Below are positions 32,459 to 44,111 of a DNA stretch of 64,000 nt, one piece after another. Location of the stretch: contig WHVA01000110.1 in NCBI GenBank assembly GCA_015179125.1, positions 1 through 64,000 of the forward strand. The letters are read 5' to 3'. The DNA comes from Gautieria morchelliformis. Its lineage: Eukaryota > Basidiomycota > Agaricomycetes > Gomphales > Gomphaceae. A program made the translations under genes and the position numbers. How positions within the stretch are numbered: the stretch's first letter is position 1; every line of letters starts with the position of its first letter. The notes beneath the pieces are model-generated. The model was given only the letters and a program-made list of their open reading frames with translations. It was not told the origin of the DNA and did not search any database.

Positions 32459-33004
32459 TAGGGCTGCGCACCGTCCGTATTACAGATACGGCCGTACAAT
32501 GTACGGCGAGTTGACGGGTACGGCAGACCGTATACCGTCCGTATTTTCAGTACCTTTCCCCTCTGATGGTACGGTACGGGTACCGTACCGTCCGTATTAC
32601 AGTTCGCAGCAATATTTATATAGTCAAGCCATTGGAGGGTCAGTTAGTGACCGATCCGTGTATATATGACATTGCACAGCATTAGTATGTTGGGGCTATG
32701 CGACCTACACAGGTAGCTACGCTTTATGTCAGCCTATGCAAACAATTTAGGCAGGCCCGATGTATGTGCCTGCAGTAGCGCCCGTTGGGCCATGCCTTTT
32801 TGGGCTCGGCTAACAGGTTTTCGGCGTTTACCGATGCATGCCGTATATTGCCGTACACGGCCGTATTTGTACGGTAGCATACGGCGTCAACATGTACCGT
32901 ATACCGTGCCGTTGGCACAGGACACAGACCCTTGACGGTACGGGTGCCGTGGCCGTAACACGGCGCCATACAGCCGTGGGTTTACGGCACGGTGCGCAGC
33001 CCTA
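32459..33004. mobile_element. Non-autonomous hAT-like MITE, 546 bp
   Basis: Termini TAGGGCTGCGCACCGTCCGT and its inverted counterpart (ACGGTGCGCAGCCCTA) with the 8-bp TSD CTTACGAT at 32451-32458 and 33005-33012. The interior has no credible gene and is rich in CCGTA/TACGG motifs near both ends. The termini resemble those of the autonomous hAT at 49997-54446 (TAGGGCTCGGCACCGTACC), suggesting mobilisation by a related transposase. The empty site is visible in R1 near 6302. Confidence 0.9.
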
Positions 33005-33161
33005 CTTACGATGCCAGACATATCCATTTGACGCGGTCTGTCAGGGGCGGGGTATGTATGTTCGACGGACGACTGGTGCGGTGGGTACCTCCCCAATTCG
33101 ACAGGTATCCTGGCATCCTCCTCCATGCGTTCCCCGGTACTGCGACGTAGACAATGATTAT
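33005..33161. repeat. Composite repeat X between the MITE and the 16.8-kb element
   Basis: Continues R1/A (compare 57312-57470). Ends with ATGATTAT (33154-33161), the left target copy of the large element; the other copy is 49948-49955. Confidence 0.75.
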
Positions 33162-34669
33162 GGGGTAACCGCCAGACGCCCGCGGTATCAAATGTATACA
33201 GCCCGCTGTAAAATACATGTCCAGCCCGTTGTAAATATGTGTATAGCCAGGCTGTATATACAAATATATGGTTCACATGCACCGTACGCCCTCTGCACCT
33301 ACTGCACGTACAGTACACGTGCACCGTCCCCCCGTATGCAAGCACGGTGCATGCGCACCGTGCACCCTCCCGACATACGGTGCGCTCGAGCCATACGCCC
33401 TCTCCACTCTCCATGTGCGGTTCACGTCCACCGTCCTGCCGTATGCAAGTACGGTTCGCATCCACTGTCCACAGTACGCACGTATGATGCACGGGAACTG
33501 GACGCACAAACGGGGCATGGGAACCGACCGCCCCCTGTGAATGCACGTACGATTCGTGTGCACCGTCCACTGTACGCACGTATGGTGCACATGCACCGTC
33601 CCGCCGCATGCACGTACGGTTCACATCCACCATCCGCCATCTCCACGTACGGTGCACGTGCACCATCCCGGCGCATGCACGTACGGGTCACATCCACCGT
33701 CCGCCATCTCCACATACAGGTCGTGGGCACCGTCCGCTGTATGCACGTACGGTTCGCGTGCACCATCCGCTGTACGCACGTGGATGGTGAACAGGAACCG
33801 CACGCACGCACGGTGCACAGGAGCCGTACACGGTGAATGCACATACGGCTCACATGCACCGTCCGCCCTCTGCATGTCCGGTTCACGTGCACGTGCGCCA
33901 GTAGCCGTCTCTGCGCGAAATTTGGTCGTTCAGGACGAGATCAGCAAAAGATGGAGTATAGCAGGTACCATCCTCTCCATTCACGGATGGTGAAGGGTGT
34001 ACAGCAACCGTAAGCCCTCTCCCCGCACGGTTCACGTGGACGGTCCGCCCTCTGCAGGTCTGGCGCACAGGAACCGTACACCACCGTCGCCACGTATGGT
34101 TCACGCGCGCCACAAGCCGTCTCTGCGGGTAATTCAGTTAAGGTCTCCAAAAGGTGGAGTATAGCATGCACCATCCTTTCCACTCTCGAATGCTGAAGGG
34201 TGCACAACATATGGCGCTACTCCACAGCTGTCATCCATGTCTCTCAAGTGAGTTGGCCCTCACATCCAGCCGGATGGCCGTGAAAGTTGTCGTGGGAGAA
34301 GCAAGAAGCATGCAACGGCGCGTCGTGGGCACCTCATGTGACGAGTATGCAACGCGCGTCGTGGGCATGTCACGTGACACCATGGAGAACCAAGCAACAA
34401 TGCCTGCAACGGGTCGCAGGCATGTCACTTGAATACATACAGACTGATCCAACTGGTCATAAACTGCCACTCCAAATAATCTCCCTATGACTCCTGATTC
34501 ATAAGGAAAGAAAGGCCCTGGTTCAGGTTACAACATTCTGCATGCAGGCATTCAGATTGTAAGGAATGAGAGAACTGTGGCAGGTTCACATGGATGCAAT
34601 GAGGCAGTATAGGGGTACTGTTCTCCTATGGCTTGTACATAAACACTATTACATGCTAGCTGAGATGGT
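33162..34669 (+). repeat. Left long terminal inverted repeat
   Basis: Inverted copy of 48301-49947. In order: tip, AT-rich TATATACAAATATATGG (about 33257), a CGTACGG-type array, two paragraphs around GGTATAGCATGCACCATCC-like sequence, a GC-rich block with CGCGTCGTGGGCA repeats (34320-34370), and a stretch ending ATGCTAGCTGAGATGG where an LTR fragment cuts in. Apparent ORFs (e.g. 34154-34432) recur only because the DNA is duplicated. Confidence 0.8.
33270..33900 (+). repeat. 33-34-bp CGTACGG-type minisatellite, left arm
   Basis: Degenerate tandem units of the type TGCACGTACGGTTCACGTG followed by CACCGTCCGCC(A/G)T(A/C)T. Each unit holds short dyads (CGTACG, GTGCAC). Several frames lack stops over hundreds of bases, giving spurious ORFs of 150-330 codons on both strands. 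A small patch of the same unit lies at 37730-37870. Confidence 0.8.
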
Positions 34670-35977
34670 CATAGGTGCTCCTTCAGAGCCCTTCACCAAT
34701 AGCGCAGATAATAGTTCGAAGGCTAAGGTAATGAAGGTGTAGTATCAAAACTCACCAGTGGTGCTTAAGTCTTCCCCTGGTCGAAGATAGAAATCTACAG
34801 GAGAGGGCTCAAGACGATAGTCACAGCGAGGTCACGTTATGCACAAGATAGACGTATGATAATTGAACTGGGGAATGTACATGTGAATGTTAACTACTTA
34901 TATCTAATGCTCGTATGATACCAGTGAATAGCAAAGAGGCCATCTGGAGTCAGGGTTGGATAGGGGTGCGCAGTCATGATACAGAATAGATGGAACACAG
35001 ACACAATATAATGAAAGAGGAGTGTGAATATGAAACGACAGGAAGGAAAGGGGACAAAGGTACTTATGTATGAAAACACACCTTGGGACCCACATATACA
35101 CCGGCCTGCATGGATACTTTGTCTGCTGGGTTGATCCCACACGATCTACGGACAGGACGTCCCACGAATGCATTCTGGCCATATGAACACCTAAAGGGGT
35201 TGGATTGGGAAGGTGATGGGACCAGTGATGAACCATCAAGCTAGGTAAGGGATGTCAATCGTGTTTGATGGCGTGCCTGCTGGTGAATGATGCGAGCAGA
35301 GAATGGCTTTTCGGCGACTGCGACAAAGGGCTAATGGAATGATCATAGAAGAAGCATGGCCTGAGGGGAGGGTGAACCCGCGCGACCATAGAGGAGGACT
35401 GGGGGAAGGGACAATAGGGGTAGCTGGGTACAGGAAATAAACGAGTCACATCATCTGATTATAGGAACACCAGACGGGGTTTAAGCCGGGCAGGTGATAG
35501 GACCCATGATGAACCATCGAGCCGGGGGAGGGCGAGGATCATGCTTTTGATGGCGTGGCTATGTATGAATGACGTGGGAAGCGAATAAACATTCAGCGAA
35601 TTCAGCGAGGAGCGAACAGGGAGAATATAAAAGTGGAGTGACGAGGTTACTGGGCATAAGAAACAGACGGGTCATGACACTTGTCTACTAGTAGGTTGAA
35701 TGGTAGCAAGTTCATGTGAGCATCTGATATATCACGCGCCATAGTCCTCATTGCCCCCACCACGCCGGGTAGAGGATGTTGATCGTGTTTGATGGTATTC
35801 CTGCTGGCGAATGATGCGAGCAGCGAATGGTCATTCAGCAAATGGGGTGAAGAGCGAATGGAGTGAACATATGGGAGGAGTGGTGGAAGGGTAGGGCGAA
35901 CTCAGGTGAAGCTGCAGGAGGAGCGAGGAGGGGGATCGTAGAGACAGCGAGGTAAGGGAAATAGACGGGTCATGACA
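34670..35977 (+). repeat. Three tandem 3'-end fragments of the TGTCA...TGACA LTR family
   Basis: 34670-35455 starts inside the LTR (aligns with about 60425 onward). 35456-35679 and 35680-35977 each repeat only the last part of the LTR, the latter two ending GGGTCATGACA. No TSDs are seen, so these are rearranged remnants rather than separate insertions. Confidence 0.7.
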
Positions 35978-36062
35978 TCCCGCTCACAGTGGAACAGGCT
36001 TTTGTAGAGCATCTTCCGTTCATTGGGCTGGCCAGGTGAGCCAGTGCGAGGCAGTGTGCATG

Positions 36063-36986
36063 TGTCATGACCGGTTTATTTCTCCTACCGCACTACCTCT
36101 ATGTTCCCCCTCGTCACTCCCTAGCATCTTCGCCAGAGTTCGCTGCACCTACCGACCGCTTCCCCTCTACGTCCACTCCACCCGCTGTTCACCCCATTCT
36201 CCGAACCGCTATTCACTGCTCGCGCATTTCGTCAGCAGGCACACCATTGAATATGATTGATACCATTCACCCGGCATGATGGCTCATCATTAACCCCATC
36301 ATCTTCTTATTCCAACCCCATTGGGTGTTCGTATGGCCAAGGTGTGATCGCAGGACGTCTCTTCCATAGGTCGTGTGGGATCAACCCAGTAAATGAAGAG
36401 TCCGTGCAGGGTAGCATGTATGCGGGTCCCAAGACATGGTTTTGTCCATAAATGCCTTTGCTCCCTTTATTCTCCGTCGTTTCATATTCTCATTCTCCCC
36501 TCACTCTATTGTATGTTTATTCCATCTACCTAGTATCATGACCGCGCACCCCTATCCAACCCTGACTTGTGACGGCCTCTTTCCTTGGTCATCATCTTAA
36601 GCCTTCTCTTGGAGATTCCCATCTTCGACTAGCAAAGGACTTAGGCATCACTGGTGAGTTCTCATACGTCATCTTCGTTACCCTAGCCTTCGAACCATTT
36701 TCTGTGCTGTTGGTGAAGGGCTCTGAAGGAGCACCTTCGCCAGCGAAGGGACCGTCGAAACTTAGACAGCCCTTCCGCGATATCTTGCACGTTACATCGT
36801 CAAGAGCCATGGGCCATTTCGCTACAACTGTAGATAGGGTGAGCCCCAGTTAGGCAAACCCTCTTACCTTGTGAACATTCATTGGTTCACCTATTCGCCG
36901 AACGGCATACTTATTCGCACAAGTTATTCGGGCATTCGCTGTGTTCACTAATACACGATATTAACGCCTGAAAACCAATCTTGACA
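36063..36986 (-). mobile_element. Solo LTR, TGTCA...TGACA family, 924 bp
   Basis: Reads TGTCATGACC at the left and CTTGACA at the right, with TSD GCATG at 36058-36062 and 36987-36991. Shorter than its relatives (1248 and 1272 bp), so it has an internal deletion or is a subfamily. A solo LTR results from recombination between the two LTRs of a full element. Confidence 0.9.
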
Positions 36987-38379
36987 GCATGCCAGCATGT
37001 GGGGGCATGCACCAGCTTCTGCCACTTGTGCGAGACGATCTCGGCAGGAGCAGGTCATGCATGGCAGGTGCTGGAGATAGCGGATGCTCACCTCCGACGG
37101 GAACATGCTGACACTCTTTGTGTATCTTTCAAGCTGAAGGATCTGCCAAGATATGTAGCCAGGAAGACGCTGGGAGTGTAATTAAGAAGTATAATTAAGT
37201 TTTGACTATTCCCAGGTGAAGGAATGAAAGAACCTAGTTCTGGTTGTGACACATGTCTCAAAGTGTGTAATCAGTTTGTAAGGAATCAAAGAACCTGGTT
37301 TGGGTTCTGACCAGTGTCTGCATGTGTGTTTTCATTTTGGTATGGAATGAAAGAACCTGGTTCTGGTTCCGACACATGTCTGCATGCATGTAGTCATCTG
37401 ACCAGTGTCTGAATGTGTGTATTTATTTTGGTAAGGAATGAAAGAACCTGGTTTGGGTTGCAACATGTGTCTGTAAAGTGTATATTCATTTTTGTAAGGA
37501 ATGAAAGTGTCATGAGGACAGGTTTAACAGCCATGGATGTAATTTTCACTTCACCTATTTCACGACTTCAGGCATGTGCCTAATGACTCATAACACCCTC
37601 TATAACTATTTCACAACTATTTCAATATCTCTCCACTCACTTTCTATATCCGAGTCCAATCCAAGCTGAGGGACATGCACACCTATCCAAGTTCATCCCG
37701 AGCACCCCAGGACACACATACACACCCATAAACGTACGGTGCACAGGGACCGTCCAACCTCTGCACGTACGGCACAGGCGCACTGTCCACCATATGTGGT
37801 ACTTACGGTTCCTGCGCACTGTCCCGCACATCCGCAAACCATAGCTCTCCACCTATGGTGCACTTGGACCGAACACATGCAAGCTTCCCCGCCTATGTTC
37901 ATGTTGTCGCAGAGCAAATGGGTCCTTTTCAGCAGCACCTGATCTCATGAACCTTGAGAAAGCCGTACACTCACCCGCTGACATTCCATGTTTCAGCATA
38001 CATGGGTCAAATAATAGGACACGCAGTCCATTCCACCCACGAGTGAAATGCTAGTGTGTCAATGACATTATGTGGAGGATGCTTTGTATTTCCCATGCTT
38101 GACAGGTGGTCCGGCTCCTTTCTCTCTAGTTGCCCCTGTGCTTCCTGGGCAATAAGGTGATACTGTAGATCAATGTGGTGCGTGAGTATGATGTCTGCTA
38201 TGCCAATCAATACCATAGGTAGGCATGTGAGGAATAACCTGACAGGCAGGTATCCACAGTCACTGAAGGTCCCGCTGATTATGCACTTGTCACGTGATCC
38301 ACCAGGTGTCTGTGGTATCCACATCACTCTTATTCCAGCGGGGCTTTTCTAGTACTGCTCAAACCTGAATTTTTTGCAG
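36987..38379. other. Interior of the 16.8-kb element, no intact gene
   Basis: 36987-37180 has a short open frame (HLCETISAGAGHAWQVLEIA) that I do not recognise. Then a minisatellite (37217-37508), a patch of CGTACGG units (37730-37870) and unassigned sequence. A splice-acceptor-like TTTTTTGCAG at 38370-38379 precedes the next coding remnant. Confidence 0.4.
37217..37508 (+). repeat. Minisatellite, unit about 62-66 bp, about four copies
   Basis: Units begin AAGGAATGAAAGAACCTGGT and contain ACA.GTGTCTG and CATTTTGGTA. The third copy has an extra about 28-bp internal duplication. A diverged unit occurs in both terminal repeats (34500-34575 and 48390-48450), so the array belongs to the large element. 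Confidence 0.7.
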
Positions 38380-38641
38380 ACACATTGTTTGCTGTTGATG
38401 ACTTTCATGCCCGGGGGCACACCAAATGGTCACCCGCATCCTTTTTTTCAACTTATGCCACCCTGGATCCATGGCTTGCCCAGATCAACACAAGTGCTGT
38501 AGAGTGTGGCAATAGTGGATTGCACTGCATCCATAAGTTCATCACTACATGTCCCAATCACATGCTATTGTTACGTCATATACACCCATGTCTTCATTTC
38601 TGTATGGAACTGCCTGAAAAGACAAAGAATAGCCATCTCAG
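38380..38641 (+). pseudogene. C-terminal remnant resembling KDZ-transposase-associated fungal proteins
   Basis: After an acceptor-like site the frame reads TLFAVDDFHARGHTKWSPAS, then NTSAVECGNSGLHCI. Two small frameshifts later come YMSQSHAIV and YTHVFISVWNCLKRQRIAIS. The arrangement DxFHxxxHxxxSPA ... INxSAxExxNSxLxxI ... YMSQ resembles the end of cysteine-cluster (CxC) proteins associated with KDZ transposases in mushrooms. This is recalled pattern similarity, not a database match. The last codons (AS, ATG, stop) lie beyond copia-2 at 43798-43808, so the retrotransposon cut the gene three codons before its end. Confidence 0.4.
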
Positions 38642-38987
38642 TGTAATAATAACTATACGATAGAAATCTCAGTGTTTGCTCGGTTTGCAAACAGCTAGAT
38701 AATATTACCTATACGATAGAAATCTACAAGCGTATAAGTAATGGACACAGGACTCGTAATAAATGTCTTACCTCAGTGTTTGCTCGGTTTGCAAACAGCT
38801 GAGGGATAGGACTCGCTAGCTAACTACTTTATAGGCTAGCGAACAAAGGAAAATTATAACAATGAGACTGCGGAACGATCTATATATGTACTGTGGACAA
38901 TGGCATTCTATGAGACAATGGTTCCTGGATCATTAGTCACATGCTGTGACTCGGGTGACACGGTTTGCTTGCGTCACCCCTCCAACA
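38642..38987 (-). repeat. 3' LTR of copia-2
   Basis: Differs from the 5' LTR by one base that I can see (AACTATACG here, AACCATACG at 43455-43463). Contains two internal direct repeats, CTATACGATAGAAATCT and GTGTTTGCTCGGTTTGCAAA. Confidence 0.93.
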
Positions 38988-38994
38988 CTCCCCC

Positions 38995-41900
38995 TCAAAC
39001 CGCTGTCAACCCGAGTTCGATGGCGAAGTGCTTTACTTTCGCGGATGGTAAGGCCTTAGTCAGCGTGTCGGCGACCATATCGTCTGTGGGGCAGTATACA
39101 AGGCGAATGGCGCCTTGATCGATGATCCCCGTATGAAATGAAAACGTACGTCGATGTGTTTCGTACGCGCGTGATACTGATGGTCCTTTGCTAGTGCGAT
39201 TGCTGATTGATTGTCGGAAAACAGGGTTGTGGGAGCAAGCTGGATATCGAAGACCTGCTTTATGAGAGAACGAAGCCAGAGAGCTTCCTTCGCAGCGTGA
39301 GTCGCCGCAACATATTCACTTTCTGTTGTTGACAAGGATATGATATTTTGTCTTTTTGCACTCCAGGATACGGCGCCGCCATGGATTATGAATGCATAGC
39401 CGGAAATCGCGTGTCTGTCATAGGCCATACTGCCGTCAGTGTCGGCGTATCCAGTCAGTCCTCCGTCTCCATGCCCGAATGATAACCAGAGGTACGTAGT
39501 CCCTTTCAAGTATTGAAAGATTCTCTTGACAGCATTCCAATGCGTAGGGCCATACTTTGTCGAAAAACGCGACATGGATTGAACAGCGAACGCGATGTCG
39601 GGTCGAGTACCCAATGCTGCATACATCAGTGAGCCCACGGCTTCTTTATACGGCGTGTCACGCATAGCGGCCCATTCGGCTGTCGTTTTCGGAGTCGAGG
39701 ACATGTCCAGGAGCAGTCCATGCTGCATAGGAGTCGACGCGGGTTTTAGCTCATCGAAATTGAACCGTCGAAGGATGGAGGTAATGTAGGATTGTTGGGA
39801 AAGGTGTATGGTGCGACGAGTTCTGTTGCGTCTGACTTCGATCGCCAACAACCAGTGCAATTCGCCCAGGTTCGTTATTTCAACGTGTTCAGATATAGCT
39901 TTCTTGAAGTTGCTGATCAACTTTTCTGAGGATGCGGAAATGGTACAGTCGTCGACGTGAACTAGTACAACGGCAAAATCTTGGCCGTTTCGGCGAAAGA
40001 ATACCGCTTGGTCGACATCGCATCTGGTGAACTTAAGATGGTGAGTCATGATGTTGACGAGCTTCTGATACCACCTTCTTCCTGACTGTTTAAGCCCATA
40101 CAGTGTCTTTTTTAGACGGCACACCTTTCCTGAGGAGTTTGGCATGTGATAGCCAGGGGGTTGCGCCATATAGACGGTCTCATTTTCAGTGAGTTCACCG
40201 TTTAAATACGCGCCCTTGATATCAATTTGATGAAGCTCCATGTCATCTGCGGCAGCCAAAGCAAGCACGGTTCGAATGGAGGCTAGCTTGGCAACAGGGG
40301 CAAGCGTGTCGAAGTAGTCAACACCAGGCACCTGGGAGAAACCTTGCGCAACGAGGCGAGCCTTGTAGCGAACCACATTGCCCGCTGCGTCCTTTTTTGC
40401 ACGGAAAACCCATTTTGAGCCGACAATATTGGCATTTTCCGGTGGTGTGGTGAGTTCCCAAGTCCCAGCTTCTTTGAGAAGTGCTAACTCCTCAATTATC
40501 CCCTTTTCCCAGAGTTCCCAGTCGGGGCGGCGTCTTGCCTCGGCCAGAGATCGAGGCTCAATGGCTTCGACTTCGCTGGTTTCAGCTACTAGTGCGTACT
40601 CATCCAATTCTTCGCTATCATCATCCATTCAGCTGATCCCTCCCCCTCAAGAACTACATCTTGATTTTTAGCTGCAGGGAGCTGAATTCCAGGGGTGATG
40701 ATAGGGTCAGATTTACGGTGAGAAGATGTTCCATGTCCGTCTAGGATATCGCGGATGCGCTGACTAGGTTTACGCATCCGTTTGGCAGGTGCTTCAGCTT
40801 CAGATTCGGGTTCGGAGACTTCGATATTGGGCACATCTTGAGGTGGAGCGGGGGCGTTGGCAGCGGGGGCAGTGGTGGCGTTCAAAGCATTTGTTGGTAT
40901 GTCAGTTTTCGTTTCGATGAGTTGCCATTCCTCCCCCTCGAGACGAGAAACTGACGAGTTCCTGCTGTCAAAATGGACATTGCGCTCAACGCTGACTGTT
41001 TGTTTCTCAGGCCAGTAGATGCGGAATCCCCTGCTTCTTTCATCGATGCCCAACCAACGGCCCTCTGTAACACGTCCACCTAATTTGTCACCAGTCTCAG
41101 TGCGCACCCAAACCTTTTCACCCCATTCGCGAACGTTCCGTAAGTCCGGCTTCTTTCCAAATGCTGCCTCGTAAGGAGTCTTACCATCTACAGCTCTTGT
41201 TAGGGTGCGGTTCATGAGCCAGACTACATGGCGTGCCGCTTCGCCCCATAAAAACTTTGGGAGTCCGCTTGCATGCAAGAGGGCGCGGACACGCTCTACA
41301 ATCGTCCGGTTTCGACGCTCAGCAACTCCATTGTGCTGAGGAGTGTCGTGTACGGTGAGTTTTTGCATTGTACCTTTTGACTTCAGGTGTGATATGAAGT
41401 CCTTTCCTAGGTATTCACCGCCACGGTCCGAATGTAAGGTTTTTATGGTTGCGCCGAGCTGCGTGTTGCACCATGTCTCATACTCTTTGTATGAGCGAAG
41501 GCTTCATTTTTCGTGCGTAGGAGGTACAGGTGAGTTAGCCTAGACATGTCATCGGTGAAGGTGATATAATACCGCTTTCCACTTTTAGTAGCGACTGGCG
41601 CAGGTCCCCAAAGATCGCTATGGATTTCTTCGCCGAAATTTGATGCACGGCTGCCTTCTCTTGTCTTGGGGACAGGTTTGCGTGTCGCCTTGGTGTACAC
41701 GCAGGATTCGCAAAAGAAGTGATCTCCTGAAGGTGAATGTTCAAGCTTCACTCCTGTTACAAAACCCTTGGCCACTAGTTTTTTAGCCGTGTCAGCTGAG
41801 ATATGACCCATTCGGCGGTGAAACTGGTCCAAGGTCAGTACTTCTGCAGCCAAACTTGCTGCATCGGACTCATGCGAGACACGATAGAGACCTCGCCCTG

Positions 41901-43305
41901 ATTTCGGGACTGTGCCGATCAGCTCGCCGTTCCGCTCACGTATAGTACATTTGCCGTCTGCAAATGTGACATCAAGACCCGCATCATCCAGTTTTCCGAC
42001 GGATACAAGCGTGTAGCCGACTTCTGGGGAGTACAGGACTTCTGTGAGCCTTAGCTTCGAGATATCGACGTTGTTTGGTATGTCGATTGTCATCTCGCCC
42101 TTTCCAAATGCTTTAAAGCTTTGCTTGTTTGCAGCTTGGAAAGATCTTGGAGATATTTTGACGAAGTTTTCAACTGCGTCACGGTAAGGAGTTATGTGGG
42201 TGGTACATCCTGAGTCATAGACTTCGATGCAAGGTGAGGTTTTTGCAATGTCTTCGACTTCGACGCAGACTGCGTGTGCATGCTCCAGATCGGTGCCGTT
42301 GCGATTCATGTCACCACCAACAAGTGATAAACCCTCACTTTCGTTAGTGTCAGGTGACAGCTCCATTTCGCATTCATCGTCTGAATTGTCGCTAACCTCA
42401 GAGAACCAGTCTCCTGTGTCATCTCCAGTGATTTCACCATCTGAGTCCGAGTCGATGTTCGACAAAAGTGGTGGGAGCTCGCTGTCTGACTCATAGAGCT
42501 CATCTGCCATGAAGGCATACTCTGTTTCAGAACCGGATTCCACAGCAGCGTTAGCTGTGCCGCTGCTGCCCTGAGCCGCACTCTTGTTCATCGTTTTCGC
42601 AGGTTTGGGGCATTTGTCTTTGAAATGTCCCTTATCGCCACAATTCCAGCAGACACCGCGTGGCTTGCGTTCGGTGCGTTTCCCTTTTCCGCTTTGTGTG
42701 ACAGACATAGCCTCATCCTTATCATTCCCCTTGTTGCCACCACTTCGGCGCAATCTCTGTGCCACCTGTCGTTCGTACTCTTTGGAAACCAAGGAGATAA
42801 GTTCATCCGGATCTATGGTTTTCGAGGTGCTGTATAGTCTTGCCCCAGCAAGTAGATTTGAAGCGAAGGCAGAGAGATGAGGCGAAAGGGATTTTATTAT
42901 GGTGGAGCGATAGTCCTTCTCCTCGATGATGACGCCGTAGGTGGCCAGCTCCTCCTTTTTTACTCGCAGGTTGTCCAGGAACTCACGTACATTTCCTTTT
43001 TCAGGACACTTGGACTCCATGAACTGAGTGCGCAGGTCAGCCTGTGCAAAGGCACCTTTCGAAGAAAATTCCTTCGAAATAAGGTCCCACCGTTCCTTCA
43101 GGGATGACTTTCCATGGATACGGATTAGGGTCGAGTCGGGGATACGATGGGTGAGGAGGGCTTTGGCAGAGCGGTCTTCCTTGATCCACAGGGTAAGTGA
43201 AGCTTCCTCTTCGGCAGTGGGAGTGGCACTGAGGGTGGGGCGAACAGAAGTACCGTCGAAGTATCCCCACAATCCTTTTGCCTCGATCGCATCCTGGAAG
43301 CGCAT
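38995..43305 (-). pseudogene. Copia-2 gag-pol with three frameshifts
   Basis: Gag to first part of integrase (43305 to about 41492): zinc knuckle CWNCGDKGHFKDKC, protease YDSGCTTHI, HHCC (HRRMGHIS, CESCVYTKA), first Asp HSDLWGP. An extra base near 41492 shifts to the frame with SDRGGEYLG and HNGVAERRNRT (second Asp and Glu). A second shift near 40625 leads to RT (IDIKGAYLNG, TLYGLKQSGR, VHVDDCTI) and RNase H (STTESEYVAA). A third near 39108 separates the final TLTKALPS segment, ending TGA at 38995. All domains are present with catalytic residues. With LTRs one base apart the copy is young yet not translatable; single-base indels could also be sequencing errors. Confidence 0.92.
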
Positions 43306-43446
43306 GGCGAACGCTGTCCAGTTTAGGCCAGTCTACATGAGCTTGGGCACGGAGGACGGGAGGAGCTCTGTGGTAGTGAGCGCTGTGGTGGACATCGGAG
43401 TAAGGAGTGCTTATTTGAGGGTAGGGAGCGGGGGGGCCCAATAACC

Positions 43447-43792
43447 TGTAATAATAACCATACGATAGAAATCTCAGTGTTTGCTCGGTTTGCAAACAGC
43501 TAGATAATATTACCTATACGATAGAAATCTACAAGCGTATAAGTAATGGACACAGGACTCGTAATAAATGTCTTACCTCAGTGTTTGCTCGGTTTGCAAA
43601 CAGCTGAGGGATAGGACTCGCTAGCTAACTACTTTATAGGCTAGCGAACAAAGGAAAATTATAACAATGAGACTGCGGAACGATCTATATATGTACTGTG
43701 GACAATGGCATTCTATGAGACAATGGTTCCTGGATCATTAGTCACATGCTGTGACTCGGGTGACACGGTTTGCTTGCGTCACCCCTCCAACA
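43447..43792 (-). repeat. 5' LTR of copia-2
   Basis: 346 bp. Just inside it (43446 leftward, minus sense) the element reads GGTTATTGGGCCCC, like the other initiator-Met primer sites but with one extra T. Confidence 0.93.
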
Positions 43793-43811
43793 CTCAGCTA
43801 GCATGTAATAG

Positions 43812-44032
43812 TGTTAGTAATCGGGACGATGACACCGCCGAGGCAGAGCCGGCACGCATTTAGCCGGAGGTTCGAGATCGCTCTCGACCCCGGGTTACTG
43901 GTGCACCGGCATCGCATCGGCACAGCAGCTCGAAGAGATTGGTAATACAATGGACATCATATTTTGTATATAAGGCAGATGATCTTGTACAGATCGTAGA
44001 ATAACAAATTATTATATCTCCTTCGTTCCACA
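43812..44032 (+). repeat. 5' LTR of copia-3 (221 bp)
   Basis: Identical by eye to 48080-48300. TATATAAGG (about 43974) is a likely TATA box with the transcription start downstream. Confidence 0.95.
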
Positions 44033-44047
44033 GGTTATGGGCCCCGC
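44033..44047 (+). other. Primer-binding site, copia-3 (initiator tRNA-Met half)
   Basis: GGTTATGGGCCCCGC, the same 14-base core as in copia-A although the LTRs and proteins of the two elements are unrelated in detail. Confidence 0.7.
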
Positions 44048-44111
44048 GCATAACTAAACTACTACAAATCTAACTACGCTCTATACTCCAATAACTCAAT
44101 ACCGATCGACG

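Larger units (their letters stand above)
38642..43792 (-). mobile_element. Ty1/copia retrotransposon copia-2
   Basis: 5151 bp, LTRs 346 bp each (TGTTGGAGGG...TTATTACA in element sense), TSD CTCAG at 38637-38641 and 43793-43797, polypurine tract GGTTTGAGGGGGAG beside the 3' LTR. Inserted in the right arm of the 16.8-kb element, 19 bp from copia-3 and in the opposite orientation. Confidence 0.96.

Noticed and set aside
33270-33900. Regular repeats of about 33 bp resembling a CRISPR array
   Set aside because: There are no unique spacers between units, units vary continuously, no cas genes occur, and the genome is eukaryotic.
32838-33993. Long open frames (up to 332 codons) on both strands
   Set aside because: They fall in the CGTACGG minisatellite and its flanks; several frames are open at once, the translation is repetitive (Arg/His/Thr) and no conserved domain is visible.
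34154-34432. 92-codon frame conserved at 48519-48797
   Set aside because: The similarity is explained by the inverted duplication of the DNA; there is no domain, and the frame contains a small tandem repeat.
43860-43930. tRNA-like GGTTCGAG box in the copia-3 LTR
   Set aside because: No cloverleaf can be folded around it, and the same bases are simply part of both LTR copies.
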